A stretch of 64,000 bases of DNA from Streptomyces caniscabiei (GTDB lineage Bacteria > Actinomycetota > Actinomycetes > Streptomycetales > Streptomycetaceae), in NCBI RefSeq assembly GCF_014930365.1, contig NZ_JABXWI010000004.1, positions 372,001-436,000 on the forward strand. The letters are read 5' to 3'. Both the position numbers and the translations under genes were made by a program. Within the stretch, counting starts at the first letter, position 1. The number at the start of each line of letters is the position of its first letter. The notes beneath the pieces were generated by a model. That model was given only the letters and a program-made list of their open reading frames with translations, did no database searches and had not been told where the DNA came from. Positions 1 to 9,615 of the stretch are shown piece by piece.

Positions 1-203
1 TCATCGGCTCTTTCACGGCAATTGCGGGGGCAACCTCGACCTCGGTCGGGGGCCCGATCATCGTTGCCGGAAAATACATCGGATGTCTAGGGGTGTGCGC
101 GAACACCGGGGGAAGATCGGCGGCACAATGACGCCATGTCACGCCACACGGGCCCCAACTGCCCACCGACATCGCATCCTTGGGCGTGCCAGGAGAGGAC
201 CAT

Positions 204-1019
204 GTGAGCGAGAACGAGGCCGCCGGCCCCGCATCCGGAATCCCCGACACCACCACGGCGCACAACGCCCGCGTCTGGAACCACTGGCAGGGCGGCACGG
301 ACAACTACGAGGTCGACCGTCAGGTCGGGGATCACGTCGCCGGTCTGATCCCCGTCATCCGGGACATCGCCTCCGCCGACCGGCGGTTCCTCGTCCGCGC
401 GGTGCGCCATCTGGCCGAGGAGCGGGGGATGCGCCAGTTCCTCGACATCGGCACCGGGCTGCCCGCGCTGGAGAACACCCACGAGATCGCCCAGCGCGTC
501 GCGCCCTCGTCGAGGATCGTGTACGTCGACAACGACCCGGTCGTGCTCTCGTACGCCCGCACCCGGCTGACCAGCACCGACGAGGGCGTCGCGGCCTACA
601 TCGACGCCGACGCCCATGACCCGGACACGATCCTGCGCAGCGCCCGAGAGACCCTCGACCTCGGCGAGCCCGTCGCGCTGATGCTGCTCGGCATCCTCAA
701 CTTCGTCCTCGACGACAGCGAGGCCCGCGCCATCGCCAGACGGCTCCTCGAACCGCTCGCCCCCGGCAGCTTCCTCGTGCTGACGCACCCCACCACCGAG
801 CCCGCACTCGGCGGCGAACTCCAGCTGGAGGCGATGGAGTTCTGGAACACGCACGCCGAGCCGCCGGTCACCGCGCGCGGCGCCGCGGAGATCGCCCGCT
901 ACTTCGACGGGCTCACCCTCCTGGACCCGGGCCTCGTCAGCTGTTCGCTGTGGCGTCCCGACCCCGGTGACGAGCCCACCGCCGTACCGCAGTTGGGGGC
1001 GGTGGCGCGGAAGCCGTGA
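204..1019 (+). CDS. SAM-dependent methyltransferase, SAV2177/DUF574 family
   Basis: A protein of 271 residues resembling the SAV2177-like methyltransferases that are abundant in Streptomyces. The N-terminal NARVWNHWQGGTDNYEVDR stretch is the family hallmark. It is followed by a SAM-binding loop (FLDIGTGLP, about residue 80) and an acidic ribose-binding segment (VYVDNDPVVLSYAR). The GTG at 204 is chosen because AGGAGAGG lies 5 nt upstream; a TTG in frame at 180 has no such site. Substrates of this family are unknown and I assign none. The 3' end overlaps the convergent permease gene by 83 bp. No link to the neighbouring betaine genes is visible. Confidence 0.85.
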   Translation: MSENEAAGPASGIPDTTTAHNARVWNHWQGGTDNYEVDRQVGDHVAGLIPVIRDIASADRRFLVRAVRHLAEERGMRQFLDIGTGLPALENTHEIAQRVAPSSRIVYVDNDPVVLSYARTRLTSTDEGVAAYIDADAHDPDTILRSARETLDLGEPVALMLLGILNFVLDDSEARAIARRLLEPLAPGSFLVLTHPTTEPALGGELQLEAMEFWNTHAEPPVTARGAAEIARYFDGLTLLDPGLVSCSLWRPDPGDEPTAVPQLGAVARKP

Positions 1020-2790
1020 CCCCGGCCGCGCCCCGGGGCCTGCCGCGGCTCCAGGTCGTGGTGGAGATGGCGAGGACCGAGAGGAGGACGAGGGCGGCGG
1101 ACGGGCCCAGGACGGTCCAGGGGGCCAGTTCCGCGTAGGGCTGGTTCTCCGAGAGGAGGCGGCCCCACTCGGGCGTGGGCGGCTGTTCGCCCAGACCGAG
1201 GAAGCCGAGGGAGGCGAGGACGAGGACCGTGGTGGGCAGGCGGAGCAGGGCGTTGCGCACCAGGGCGGGCACGACCGCGGGCAGCAGGTGGTGACGGAGC
1301 AGGTAGGAGGGACCCGCGCCGAAGGAGATCGACGCGAGGAGGTGGCCGCTGGCCCGTTCCTGTTCCAGCAGGGCGGCGGTCTGGGCGGCGTACGGCGTCC
1401 AGGCCACCACGCACACCGCGCACGCGGCGCCCAGGACCGACGGGCCGGTCACGGCGGTGGTGAGCAGTCCGGCGAGGACGGCCGGCATCGTCGAGACCAC
1501 TTCGGTCAGGCCCGCCCCCAGTTGGGCGGTCGAGCCGATCACCAGTCCGACGACGGCGCTGACCACCGTGACCGCGAGCGCCACACCGACCGTACGCAGG
1601 GCTCCGTGACCGAGCCGGGCCAGCAGGTCGCGGCCGAGCGAGTCGGTGCCGAGAGGGTGCGCGAGGGACGGGGGCAGCAGCCTCGCCGTCGTCTCGACGT
1701 GCGACGGGTCCCGCAGGAGGCCGGCCACGACCACGGCGAGGAGGGTCGTGGCACAGAGTCCGACGACCCAGGGCAGCGATCGTGATCGGGGGAGCCGGGG
1801 CGGGTGCAGGGCGGGCAGGGCACCGTCCCGCAGGGCGGGACCGAGCAGGGCGTGCCGCAGGACCTGGATCAGGAGGCCGGCGCAGACGCCGAGCAGCACC
1901 AGGGTCAGGGTCGCCGTCTGGAGCGGCGGCATGTCCTGGGCCGTGGCCGCGTCCAGTGAGAGACGGCCGAGCCCGGGGATGTTGAAGATCTTCTCGACCG
2001 CGACCGCGCCGCCGACCAGGGCGACGACGGTCGGCAGGAGTTGCGGGAGGACCCCGGCGAGGGCGCTGCGCAGTGCCGTGCGCGCGATGCGGCCGTTCGC
2101 GAGGCCGTGGGCGCGCCAGGTGCGTGCCCAGGGTTCGTTGAAGGCGGCGGGCAGGGCCTGGTCGAGCAGCCCTCCGATCATGGCGCCGGAGGGGATGCCG
2201 AGGGCGAGAGCGGGCAGCACCATCGACCGCGGCCCCTCCCAGCCCTGGGAGGGGAACCAGCCGAGCCACACCCCGAAGACCGTCGCGAGCAGCGAGGCCA
2301 GCAGGAACTTGGGCAGTGCGGCCGGCACGGCGGCCGCGGTGCCCGCCGGCTTCTGTCGCAGCCTTCGACGGGATCCGAGGTAGAGGGTGCGGGCGCAGAC
2401 CGTCGCGGCCACCGCGATCGTGACCGCCAGCGCGCCGAGCATGAGCGTGACGGAGACCGCGAGGGCCGTCGTCACCTGGGGCAGTACCGGTTCGCCCGAC
2501 ACCCAGGAGGTGCCCGCGTCGCCGTGCGCCAGTCCGTTCAGCCAGTGCCCGAGATGGGCCGACGGCCCCTCGTCCAGACCCAGTCGCTCGCGTACGGCGG
2601 ACAGCTGGGACGGGGTCGGGTCCTGGTCGGCGGCGCGGGCGCGCAGCACGGTCAGGGCGGGGTCGACGCCGGACAGCCACGGCAGGAAGGCCACGGCCGT
2701 CAGGAGGGCCGTTCCGGCGGCGAGGCGGCCGGCGCCCGCCCGCCATCGGGTGGGCGGGCCGTGGGCGCCGGCCGTCGACGTGCTGCTCAT
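937..2790 (-). CDS. Fused double permease of a nickel/peptide-type ABC importer
   Basis: 617 residues carrying two complete DppB/DppC-type permease domains in one chain. The first half (about 1-320) ends with the DppB-like segment VEKIFNIPGLGRLSLDA. The second half begins near residue 330 with the DppC-like LAHPLGTDSLGRDLLARL and contains SFGAGPSYLLRHHLLPA and ASLGFLGLGEQ. These permeases are normally separate proteins. The gene follows the binding-protein gene by 7 nt, so the two are co-transcribed. No ATPase gene follows; the next gene is convergent. The last ~28 residues are encoded antisense to the methyltransferase 3' end. The transported solute is unknown; an iron box upstream of the operon suggests metal or metallophore uptake. 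Confidence 0.8.
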   Translation of the reverse strand: MSSTSTAGAHGPPTRWRAGAGRLAAGTALLTAVAFLPWLSGVDPALTVLRARAADQDPTPSQLSAVRERLGLDEGPSAHLGHWLNGLAHGDAGTSWVSGEPVLPQVTTALAVSVTLMLGALAVTIAVAATVCARTLYLGSRRRLRQKPAGTAAAVPAALPKFLLASLLATVFGVWLGWFPSQGWEGPRSMVLPALALGIPSGAMIGGLLDQALPAAFNEPWARTWRAHGLANGRIARTALRSALAGVLPQLLPTVVALVGGAVAVEKIFNIPGLGRLSLDAATAQDMPPLQTATLTLVLLGVCAGLLIQVLRHALLGPALRDGALPALHPPRLPRSRSLPWVVGLCATTLLAVVVAGLLRDPSHVETTARLLPPSLAHPLGTDSLGRDLLARLGHGALRTVGVALAVTVVSAVVGLVIGSTAQLGAGLTEVVSTMPAVLAGLLTTAVTGPSVLGAACAVCVVAWTPYAAQTAALLEQERASGHLLASISFGAGPSYLLRHHLLPAVVPALVRNALLRLPTTVLVLASLGFLGLGEQPPTPEWGRLLSENQPYAELAPWTVLGPSAALVLLSVLAISTTTWSRGRPRGAAGVTASAPPPPTAVRRWARHRGRDATANS

Positions 2791-2797
2791 CGGCGGC

Positions 2798-4321
2798 TTA
2801 CTTCAGCCGGGTGTCGACGTCGACCAGCGAGCGCTCGCGGGGGTCGAGGAGGACGCCCTCGACGTCGTCGGAGATGCCCTGGACGACCTTCTCGTGGACC
2901 AGGGGCACGACGGCGTCGGTGCGCAGGATCTCCGCCTCGGCCCGCATGACCTTCTTCTGCCGCTCGGCCGTGTCGCCCTCCCCGGCGGCGGACTCGACGG
3001 CCCGGTCGACCGCGGCGTCCTTCAGGCCGGCGATGTTGTAGACGCCGGAACCGGTGTAGTCGCTGGCGAGGTAGGCGACCGCGTCGCCGGTGTCGAGGAG
3101 CGTGACCCGGGAGAAGACGAGGGCGTCGTACTCGCCCGCGAGGAGGTCTGCCTCCATCTGGGTGTACTCGCGCACGTCCTGCTTCACCGTGAACCCGGCC
3201 TTCTCCAGCTGCTGTTGGAGGACGGTGGCGGCCTCGGGGAGTTCGGCGCGGTTGGTGTACGTGGCCAGGCGCAGGGTCCTGCCCTTCGTCTCGGCCTTCA
3301 CCTGTGCGGTGGTCGCGGCCTTCGCCCGGCCGGTCACCTCGACCCGCCGGTCGGCGGCCCAGGGGACGGCCGGTCCGAACAGGCCCTGCGCGGGGTCGGC
3401 GTAGCCGCCGAAGACGGAGTCGACGAGGACTTGGCCGTCCACCGCCTCACGGGCGGCGGCGCGCAGGCCGGCGTCGGTGAAGAGGCCGCTGCCGGTGTTG
3501 AGGACGAGGCTGTCGGTGCGCACGGAGGGCACTTCGTGACGGGTGCTCTCGTCGAGGAGCTTGGCCTGGGCGGTGGGGATCCACTCGGCTATGTCGACGT
3601 CGCCGCCGCGCAGGGCGTTGGCGCGGGCGGTGCCGTCGGCGATCCAGGTGACATCGATGCCGGACGCCTTGGCCTTGCCGCCCCAGTACCCGTCGTAGCG
3701 GCTGAGCGCGGCCTTCGTCTTTCCGGTGAGCCGGGTGATCTCGAAGGGGCCGGTGCCGGTGCCCACGGGGCTGACGGTGCCGTCGTCGGCGTACGCCTTC
3801 TCGGCGAGGATGCCGAGGGCGGGGCTGGCGAGCCGCAGCGGGAGGACGGGGTCGGCGGACTTGGTGGTGACGGTGACGGTGTCGGCGTCGTCGGCCTCGG
3901 CGGTGAGCGACATGTCGCTCAGTACGCGCGGCTTGGTCTCGGCCCCGTTCGCGTGGTCGAGGGCGTTCACCACCGACTCGGCGGTGACGTCGGTGCCGTC
4001 CTGGAACGTGGCCTCGCGCAGCTCGAAGACCCAGGTCGTGGCGTTCTTCCGGGTCCAGGACTTCGCCAGGGCGGGTGCTGCGGCGCCGTCCTCGTCCAGG
4101 GCGGTGAGACCTTCGGCGACGGAGAGCTTGCTGAGCACGGTGGCGTCGTTGCTGTACGGCGACAGGGCCTGGACCGGCGGCACGGCGAGGGCCACCCGCA
4201 GACGGCCCGCGCCTCCGGGCCCGTCGCTCGCGCCGGCCCCCTCCTCGCCTGCGGCGAAGCAACCGGCCAGCAGCGGGGTGAGGGTGAGGGCTGCCAGGAG
4301 GCGGCGGGGGGTGGTGCGCAT
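2798..4321 (-). CDS. ABC transporter substrate-binding lipoprotein, SBP_bac_5 (nickel/peptide) family
   Basis: 507 residues. The N-terminus is a lipoprotein signal with lipobox LLAGC, so Cys21 should be lipidated and the protein anchored outside the membrane. The body has the SBP_bac_5 layout (VAEGLTALDEDGAAAPALAKSW near residues 68-90, then ATTWVFELREATFQDGTDV). AGGACC lies just upstream of the ATG. The stop is TAA, 7 nt before the fused permease gene. A palindrome resembling a DmdR/DtxR iron box lies 39-52 nt upstream of the start, so iron repression is likely. The ligand could be a metal chelate, nickel or a peptide; sequence alone does not decide. Confidence 0.82.
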   Translation of the reverse strand: MRTTPRRLLAALTLTPLLAGCFAAGEEGAGASDGPGGAGRLRVALAVPPVQALSPYSNDATVLSKLSVAEGLTALDEDGAAAPALAKSWTRKNATTWVFELREATFQDGTDVTAESVVNALDHANGAETKPRVLSDMSLTAEADDADTVTVTTKSADPVLPLRLASPALGILAEKAYADDGTVSPVGTGTGPFEITRLTGKTKAALSRYDGYWGGKAKASGIDVTWIADGTARANALRGGDVDIAEWIPTAQAKLLDESTRHEVPSVRTDSLVLNTGSGLFTDAGLRAAAREAVDGQVLVDSVFGGYADPAQGLFGPAVPWAADRRVEVTGRAKAATTAQVKAETKGRTLRLATYTNRAELPEAATVLQQQLEKAGFTVKQDVREYTQMEADLLAGEYDALVFSRVTLLDTGDAVAYLASDYTGSGVYNIAGLKDAAVDRAVESAAGEGDTAERQKKVMRAEAEILRTDAVVPLVHEKVVQGISDDVEGVLLDPRERSLVDVDTRLK

Positions 4322-4357
4322 GGTGGTCCTGTCTTGCGGAGGGCGGAACGATCACAA

Positions 4358-4376
4358 TATAAGGCAAGCCTTACCA
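4358..4376 (-). promoter_or_regulatory. Candidate iron box (DmdR/DtxR-type operator)
   Basis: The core at 4360-4373 is a perfect inverted repeat, TAAGGC-AA-GCCTTA, in an AT-rich setting within otherwise GC-rich DNA. Read toward the binding-protein gene it is GGTAAGGCTTGCCTTAT, close to actinobacterial iron boxes (TTAGGTTAGGCTNNCCTAA-like). A TATATT stretch, a possible -10 element, adjoins it. Its placement fits repression of the ABC operon by an iron-loaded DtxR-family protein. The assignment rests on motif resemblance only. Confidence 0.6.
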
Positions 4377-4500
4377 ACCCATGGCTGCGGGGTGGGTGAA
4401 CGTCGGCGGGTAGCTTCCGGCGCACGCCGAGGTGCCGGTGAGTGTGCCGCCCCGATGCCTCTTCCGAGCCCTGTGCCGAGCGGGTGCTCTCGGGTCCCCG

Positions 4501-5832
4501 TCAGCGGCCGGGACGTGCCGCGGTGGCCCGGGCGTGGTGGTGAGCCGCGGGGCGTGTGCCACGGCGTTCGCGGAGGGCGGAGGTGTACACCTCGGCCGTC
4601 GCCGCGGCGGACGAGGCCCAGCCGAAGGAGCGGGCGTGGCGGACGGCCGCCTCGTTCATGCGGGCCGCGCGGGCGGGGTCGTCGGCGAAGCCGGAGAGCG
4701 CCCGCGCGTAGTCGGCGGGGTCGTGACCGGGTACGAGCACTCCGCTCGCCCCGTCGCGTACGGCCACCGGCAGGCCGCCGACCCGGGCGGCGATCACCGG
4801 GGTGCCGCAGGCCTGGGCCTCGACGGCCACCAGGCCGAAGGACTCGCTGTGGGAGGGCATGACGAGGACGGACGCGGCCCGGTACCAGTCGGCGAGCCGG
4901 TCCTGGTCGACCGGCGGCCGGAACAGCACCACGTCCGCGATCCCGAGCCGGGCCGCGAGCTTCTGCAGCGCTTCCGGTTCGGTCAGTCCGCTGCCGCTCG
5001 GCCCGCCCACCACGGGCACCACCAACCGCTCGCGCAGCCGGGGCCGTTGCGTCAGCAGCCGGGCCACCGCCCGCAGCAGGACGTCGGGCGCCTTCAGTGG
5101 CTGGATGCGGCCCACGAACAGCGGGATCAGCGCGTGTTCGGGCAGCCCGAGACGGGCGCGGGCCGCCCCGCGCCCGGCCGCGATGCCACGGGCGTCGGGC
5201 CGGAAGCGGTCCAGGTCGACCCCGGGATGGACGACGGCCACCCGGCCGCTGTCGGCGTCGTAGTGGCGCAGCAGTTCGTCGGCCTCCTCGCGGGTGTTGG
5301 CCACCAGCCGGTCGGCGGCCCGTACGATCTCGGTCTCGCCCAGCACCCGGGCGGCGGGTTCGGGGGTGTCGCCCTCGGCGAGGGAGGCGTTCTTGACCCG
5401 GGCCATGGTGTGCATGGTGTGGACGAGGGGGACGCCCCACGCTTCGGCGGCGAGCCGACCCACGTGGCCGGAGAGCCAGTAGTGGGAGTGCACCAGGTCG
5501 TAGTGGCCGGCGGGATGTCCGGCCCAGGCGCGTGTGAGGCCGTGCGCGAAGGCACACAGGTGGGCGGGCAGGTTCTCCTTGGCCAGTCCCTCGTAGGGGC
5601 CGGCGGTCACGTGCCGGACCAGGACGCCGGGGGCGAGTGCGACGGCGGGCGGGAGCGCGGCGGAGGTGGCCCGGGTGAAGATCTCCACCTCGATGCCGAG
5701 GGCGGCGAGGCGTCTGGCGAGCTCGACGACGTAGACGTTCATCCCGCCCGCGTCGCCGGTGCCCGGCTGGTGCAGCGGTGATGTGTGGACGCTGACCATG
5801 GCGATGCGGCGCGGCCCGTCGCGCCCGGTCAT
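4501..5832 (-). CDS. mshA: D-inositol-3-phosphate glycosyltransferase (mycothiol synthesis, MshA-like)
   Basis: 443 residues of the GT4 retaining glycosyltransferase family. Typical MshA segments are visible: [19 protein letters not shown] near the N-terminus, [45 protein letters not shown], and the C-terminal [20 protein letters not shown]. MshA joins GlcNAc from UDP-GlcNAc to inositol 3-phosphate, the first step of mycothiol synthesis. Its start overlaps the fdhD stop (ATGA). The placement is functionally suggestive because two mycothiol-dependent formaldehyde dehydrogenases lie in the same window. Whether this is the housekeeping mshA or a second copy cannot be told from one window. Confidence 0.85.
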   Translation of the reverse strand: MTGRDGPRRIAMVSVHTSPLHQPGTGDAGGMNVYVVELARRLAALGIEVEIFTRATSAALPPAVALAPGVLVRHVTAGPYEGLAKENLPAHLCAFAHGLTRAWAGHPAGHYDLVHSHYWLSGHVGRLAAEAWGVPLVHTMHTMARVKNASLAEGDTPEPAARVLGETEIVRAADRLVANTREEADELLRHYDADSGRVAVVHPGVDLDRFRPDARGIAAGRGAARARLGLPEHALIPLFVGRIQPLKAPDVLLRAVARLLTQRPRLRERLVVPVVGGPSGSGLTEPEALQKLAARLGIADVVLFRPPVDQDRLADWYRAASVLVMPSHSESFGLVAVEAQACGTPVIAARVGGLPVAVRDGASGVLVPGHDPADYARALSGFADDPARAARMNEAAVRHARSFGWASSAAATAEVYTSALRERRGTRPAAHHHARATAARPGR

Positions 5833-6764
5833 GCGTCGGCTCCGGCCGCGACCCGCGCACCGGCTTCGCCCCCGGCGCCCGCCTCGGCCTCGGCACCGGC
5901 CCCCACTTCTGCCCCGGACCCGGTGTCGCCGCCGGCCCCCAGGTCGAGGCGGTGTTCGCCCGCGTACACGTTCATGGAGCCGCCGCGCAGGAAGCCGACG
6001 AGGGTGAGTCCGGTCTCCGTGGCCAGGTCCACCGCGAGGGAGGACGGCGCGGAGACGGACGCCAGTACGGGGATGCCCGCCATGACGGCCTTCTGCGCGA
6101 GTTCGAAGGACGCGCGTCCGGAGACCAGCAGGACGGTCCGGGACAGCGGCAGCCCGCCGGACCGGAGGGCGCGGCCGACGAGTTTGTCGACGGCGTTGTG
6201 CCGGCCGACGTCCTCCCGCAGGTCCAGCAGTTCACCCTCGGGCGAGAACAGCCCGGCGGCGTGCAGTCCGCCGGTCCGGTCGAACACCCGTTGCGCGGCC
6301 CGCAGCCGGTCGGGCAGGAGGGCCAGCAGGCCGGGGGTGAGCCGGACCGGGGGCGTGTCGGCGATCGGCCAGGCCGCGGTGGTCCGTACGGCGTCGAGGC
6401 TGGCCTTCCCGCACAGGCCGCAGGACGACGTCGTGTAGACGTTGCGCTCCAGCGTGATGTCGGGCAGCGGCACGCCGGGGGCGAGTCGGACGTCGACGAC
6501 GTTGTAGGTGTTGCGGCCGTCCTGGGTGGCGCCCGCGCAGTACACGATGTTCGCCACGTCCGAGGCCCGGCTGACGACGCCCTCGCTCACCAGGAACCCC
6601 GCGGCGAGGGCGAAGTCGTCACCGGGCGTGCGCATGGTGACGGCGAGAGGTCTGCCGCCCAGGCGGATCTCCATCGGCTCCTCCGCCACCAGCGTGTCGG
6701 GGCGGGTGCTCGCCTCCCCGTCGCGGATCCGCAGCACGCGCCGTCGTTCGGTGACCCGTCCCAT
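5829..6764 (-). CDS. fdhD: Formate dehydrogenase accessory sulfurtransferase FdhD
   Basis: 311 residues. FdhD carries sulfur from a cysteine desulfurase to the molybdenum cofactor of formate dehydrogenases. The essential CxxC motif is present as Cys115-Gly-Leu-Cys118. Other family features are [14 protein letters not shown] near residue 51 and the C-terminal [16 protein letters not shown] with the conserved GRHN. The client is probably the FdhF-type enzyme encoded about 33 kb away at 40-42 kb. The final ~35 residues are an Ala/Gly/Glu-rich tail that is not part of the usual family and is probably disordered. The stop overlaps the mshA start by four bases, so the two are co-translated. Confidence 0.92.
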   Translation of the reverse strand: MGRVTERRRVLRIRDGEASTRPDTLVAEEPMEIRLGGRPLAVTMRTPGDDFALAAGFLVSEGVVSRASDVANIVYCAGATQDGRNTYNVVDVRLAPGVPLPDITLERNVYTTSSCGLCGKASLDAVRTTAAWPIADTPPVRLTPGLLALLPDRLRAAQRVFDRTGGLHAAGLFSPEGELLDLREDVGRHNAVDKLVGRALRSGGLPLSRTVLLVSGRASFELAQKAVMAGIPVLASVSAPSSLAVDLATETGLTLVGFLRGGSMNVYAGEHRLDLGAGGDTGSGAEVGAGAEAEAGAGGEAGARVAAGADA

Positions 6765-6815
6765 GGCCTCACTCCCAGTTCTGCCGTCGAGGCCGCAGCC
6801 GGTGCCCTACGGGGC

Positions 6816-8198
6816 TCAGCACTCGATGACGTTGACGGCGAGGCCGCCGCGGGCGGTCTCCTTGTACTTGACCTTCATGTCGGCGCCCGTCTCCTTCATG
6901 GTCTTGATGACCTTGTCGAGGGAGACGTGGTGCCGGCCGTCGCCGCGCAGCGCCATGCGGGCGGCGGTGACCGCCTTCACCGCGGCCATGCCGTTGCGTT
7001 CGATGCAGGGGATCTGGACGAGGCCGCCGACGGGGTCGCAGGTGAGGCCGAGGTTGTGTTCCATGCCGATCTCGGCGGCGTTCTCGACCTGTTCGGGGCT
7101 GCCGCCGAGGACTTCGGCGAGTCCGCCGGCGGCCATGGAGCAGGCGGAGCCGACCTCGCCCTGGCAGCCGACCTCGGCGCCGGAGATGGAGGCGTTCTCC
7201 TTGAAGAGCAGTCCGATCGCGCCGGCCGCGAGCAGGAAGCGCACGATGCCGTCGTCGTCGGCGCCCGGCACGAACTCCAGGAAGTAGTGGAGGACGGCGG
7301 GGATGATGCCGGCCGCGCCGTTGGTCGGCGCGGTGACGACGCGGCCCCCGGCGGCGTTCTCCTCGTTCACGGCCATCGCGTAGAGCGTGATCCACTCCAT
7401 GGCACGGGCCAGCGGGTCGCCCTCGCTGCGCAGGGCGCGCGCGGCCGCGGCTGCCCGGCGACGGACCTTCAGGCCGCCGGGGAGGATGCCCTCACGGCCG
7501 AGGCCGCGGGCGATACAGGCCTCCATGACGTGCCAGATCTCCAGCAGGCCCGTGCGTATCTCCTCCTCGGTGCGCCAGGCCTTCTCGTTCTCCAGCATCA
7601 GCGCGGAGATCGACAGGCCGGTCTCCCGGGTGAGCCGCAGCAGTTCGTCGCCGGTGCTGAACGGGTGGGGCAGCACGGTGTCGTCGAGCTTGATCCGGTC
7701 CGCGCCGGCGGCTTCCTCGTCGACCACGAAACCGCCGCCGACGGAGTAGTACGTCTTCTGCAGCAGCGGTGCCCCGTCGGCGTCGTGGGCGGAGAGGATC
7801 ATGCCGTTGGCGTGGTACGGCAGTGAGCGCCTGCGGTGCAGGACCAGGTCGTTCGCGGTGTCGAAACCGATCTCGTGGGCGGGGCCGATCTCGGCGCCGA
7901 GGAGGTGGATGCGTCCGGTGGCGCGGATCCGCTCGACGTCCAGGTCGGCCCGGGCGACGTCGACGGTGTGCGGCTCGTTGCCCTCCAGGCCGAGCAGGAC
8001 CGCCTTGGGGGTGCCATGGCCGTGGCCGGTGGCACCGAGGGAACCGAACAACTCCGCCCGCACGGTTGCGGTCTGGGCCAGCGCTCCGTCCTGCTTCAGC
8101 CGCCTGACGAACATCCCGGCGGCGCGCATCGGGCCCACGGTGTGCGAACTGGACGGGCCGATGCCGATGGAGAACAGGTCGAAGACGCTGATTGCCAC
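6816..8198 (-). CDS. sdaA: L-serine ammonia-lyase (iron-sulfur type)
   Basis: 460 residues, the usual length for single-chain SdaA. It converts L-serine to pyruvate and ammonia with a 4Fe-4S cluster. The start [17 protein letters not shown] is diagnostic. Cys345, Cys387 and Cys398 match cluster ligands known in the Legionella enzyme. The chain ends in cysteine (Cys460), matching the tail cysteine that acts as the fourth ligand in that family. With glyA just upstream it forms the last step of the island: glycine to serine to pyruvate. A hairpin between glyA and sdaA suggests partly separate transcription. Confidence 0.95.
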   Translation of the reverse strand: MAISVFDLFSIGIGPSSSHTVGPMRAAGMFVRRLKQDGALAQTATVRAELFGSLGATGHGHGTPKAVLLGLEGNEPHTVDVARADLDVERIRATGRIHLLGAEIGPAHEIGFDTANDLVLHRRRSLPYHANGMILSAHDADGAPLLQKTYYSVGGGFVVDEEAAGADRIKLDDTVLPHPFSTGDELLRLTRETGLSISALMLENEKAWRTEEEIRTGLLEIWHVMEACIARGLGREGILPGGLKVRRRAAAAARALRSEGDPLARAMEWITLYAMAVNEENAAGGRVVTAPTNGAAGIIPAVLHYFLEFVPGADDDGIVRFLLAAGAIGLLFKENASISGAEVGCQGEVGSACSMAAGGLAEVLGGSPEQVENAAEIGMEHNLGLTCDPVGGLVQIPCIERNGMAAVKAVTAARMALRGDGRHHVSLDKVIKTMKETGADMKVKYKETARGGLAVNVIEC

Positions 8199-8221
8199 GC
8201 CACGCTCCGTGGGTCTGGAGA

Positions 8222-8248
8222 GGGCGTGCCGCCGGTGACGGCACGCCC
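8222..8248 (-). terminator. Hairpin between glyA and sdaA
   Basis: A perfect 10-bp stem (GGGCGTGCCG at 8222-8231, CGGCACGCCC at 8239-8248) with a 7-nt loop lies 18 nt past the glyA stop. There is no U-run, as is usual for Streptomyces. It could end or attenuate glyA transcription ahead of sdaA. Confidence 0.6.
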
Positions 8249-8265
8249 GCTAGGGAGGTTGTCGG

Positions 8266-9525
8266 TTACAGGCCGGGGTACAGGGGGTGTTTGTCGGCGA
8301 GGACCTTGACCCGGGCCTTGAGCGCCTCCGCGTCGTAGGACGGCTTGAGGGTCTCGGCGATGACGTCGGCGACCTCGGTGAAGTCCTCGGCGGTGAAGCC
8401 GCGGGTGGCCAGGGCGGGGGTGCCGATGCGCAGGCCTGAGGTGACCATCGGCGGGCGCGGGTCGTTGGGGACGGCGTTGCGGTTGACGGTGATGCCGACC
8501 TCGTGGAGGCGGTCCTCGGCCTGCTGTCCGTCCAGTTCGGAGTGGCGCAGGTCGACGAGGATGAGGTGGACGTCGGTGCCGCCGGAGAGCACGTCGACGC
8601 CGGCCTCGCGGGCGTCCGGGGCCGTCAGCCGCTCGGCGAGGATCTTCGCGCCCTCGACGGTGCGCCGCTGACGCTCCTTGAACTCCTCCGACGCCGCGAT
8701 CTTGAAGGACACCGCCTTGGCCGCGATGACGTGCTCCAGCGGACCGCCCTGGAAGCCCGGGAAGACGGACGAGTTCAGCTTCTTGGCGAACTCCTTCTTC
8801 GCCAGGATGATGCCGCCGCGCGGTCCGCCGAGGGTCTTGTGGGTGGTGGAGGTGACCACGTCGGCGTAGGGCACCGGGTTGGGGTGCAGCCCGGCCGCGA
8901 CCAGACCGGCGAAGTGCGCCATGTCCACCCACAGATGGGCGCCGACCTCGTCGGCGATCCGGCGGAACTCCGCGAAGTCCAGCTGCCGCGGGTACGCCGA
9001 CCAGCCCGCGATGATCACCTTCGGGCTGTGCTCCTTGGCGAGGCGCTCCAGCTCCGCCATGTCGACCAGACCGGTCGCGGTGTCCACGTGGTAGGCGACG
9101 ACCTCGAACTGCTTGCCCGAGAAGTTCAGCCGCATCCCGTGGGTGAGGTGGCCGCCGTGCGCCAGGTCCAGACCCAGGATCGTGTCGCCGGGCTGGGCCA
9201 GCGCGAACAGCGCGGCCTGGTTGGCGGAAGCCCCGGAGTGCGGCTGGACATTGGCGTACTCGGCGCCGAAGAGGTCCTTCACCCGGTCGATGGCCACCTG
9301 TTCGGCGACGTCGACGTGCTCGCAGCCGCCGTAGTAGCGGCGGCCCGGGTAGCCCTCGGCGTACTTGTTGGTGAGGACCGAGCCCTGCGCCTCCAGGACC
9401 GCGACGGGAGCGAAGTTCTCCGAGGCGATCATCTCCAGGGTGGACTGCTGGCGGTTCAGTTCGGCGTCGACGGCGGCGGCGACCTCGGGGTCGAGATCGT
9501 GCAGGGACTGGTTGAACAGGGTCAT
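8266..9525 (-). CDS. glyA: Serine hydroxymethyltransferase
   Basis: 419 residues, standard SHMT length. It interconverts glycine plus 5,10-methylene-THF with serine plus THF using PLP. The PLP lysine is Lys230 in [25 protein letters not shown] near residue 32 and [16 protein letters not shown] near 54 are family signatures. In this island both substrates come from the upstream pathway: glycine and methylene-THF from sarcosine oxidase. It lies 90 bp downstream of the FAD reductase gene with no obvious terminator between, so it may belong to that transcript. It is probably a catabolic second copy, but this cannot be shown here. Confidence 0.95.
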   Translation of the reverse strand: MTLFNQSLHDLDPEVAAAVDAELNRQQSTLEMIASENFAPVAVLEAQGSVLTNKYAEGYPGRRYYGGCEHVDVAEQVAIDRVKDLFGAEYANVQPHSGASANQAALFALAQPGDTILGLDLAHGGHLTHGMRLNFSGKQFEVVAYHVDTATGLVDMAELERLAKEHSPKVIIAGWSAYPRQLDFAEFRRIADEVGAHLWVDMAHFAGLVAAGLHPNPVPYADVVTSTTHKTLGGPRGGIILAKKEFAKKLNSSVFPGFQGGPLEHVIAAKAVSFKIAASEEFKERQRRTVEGAKILAERLTAPDAREAGVDVLSGGTDVHLILVDLRHSELDGQQAEDRLHEVGITVNRNAVPNDPRPPMVTSGLRIGTPALATRGFTAEDFTEVADVIAETLKPSYDAEALKARVKVLADKHPLYPGL

Positions 9526-9615
9526 CAGCGGTCTCCTGTGCGGGTTCCGGAGGAAGGAGCGGGGACGGGACGCTCACGAGACGGTGCCCCGGGACGACGC
9601 CCGCGAGCGGGGCGC

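Noticed and set aside
18..34. A GTTGC-N7-GCAAC-like site before the methyltransferase (ends in GCAAC)
   Set aside because: The left half is GCAAT and there is no partner box 19 bp away. The gene has no link to betaine metabolism.
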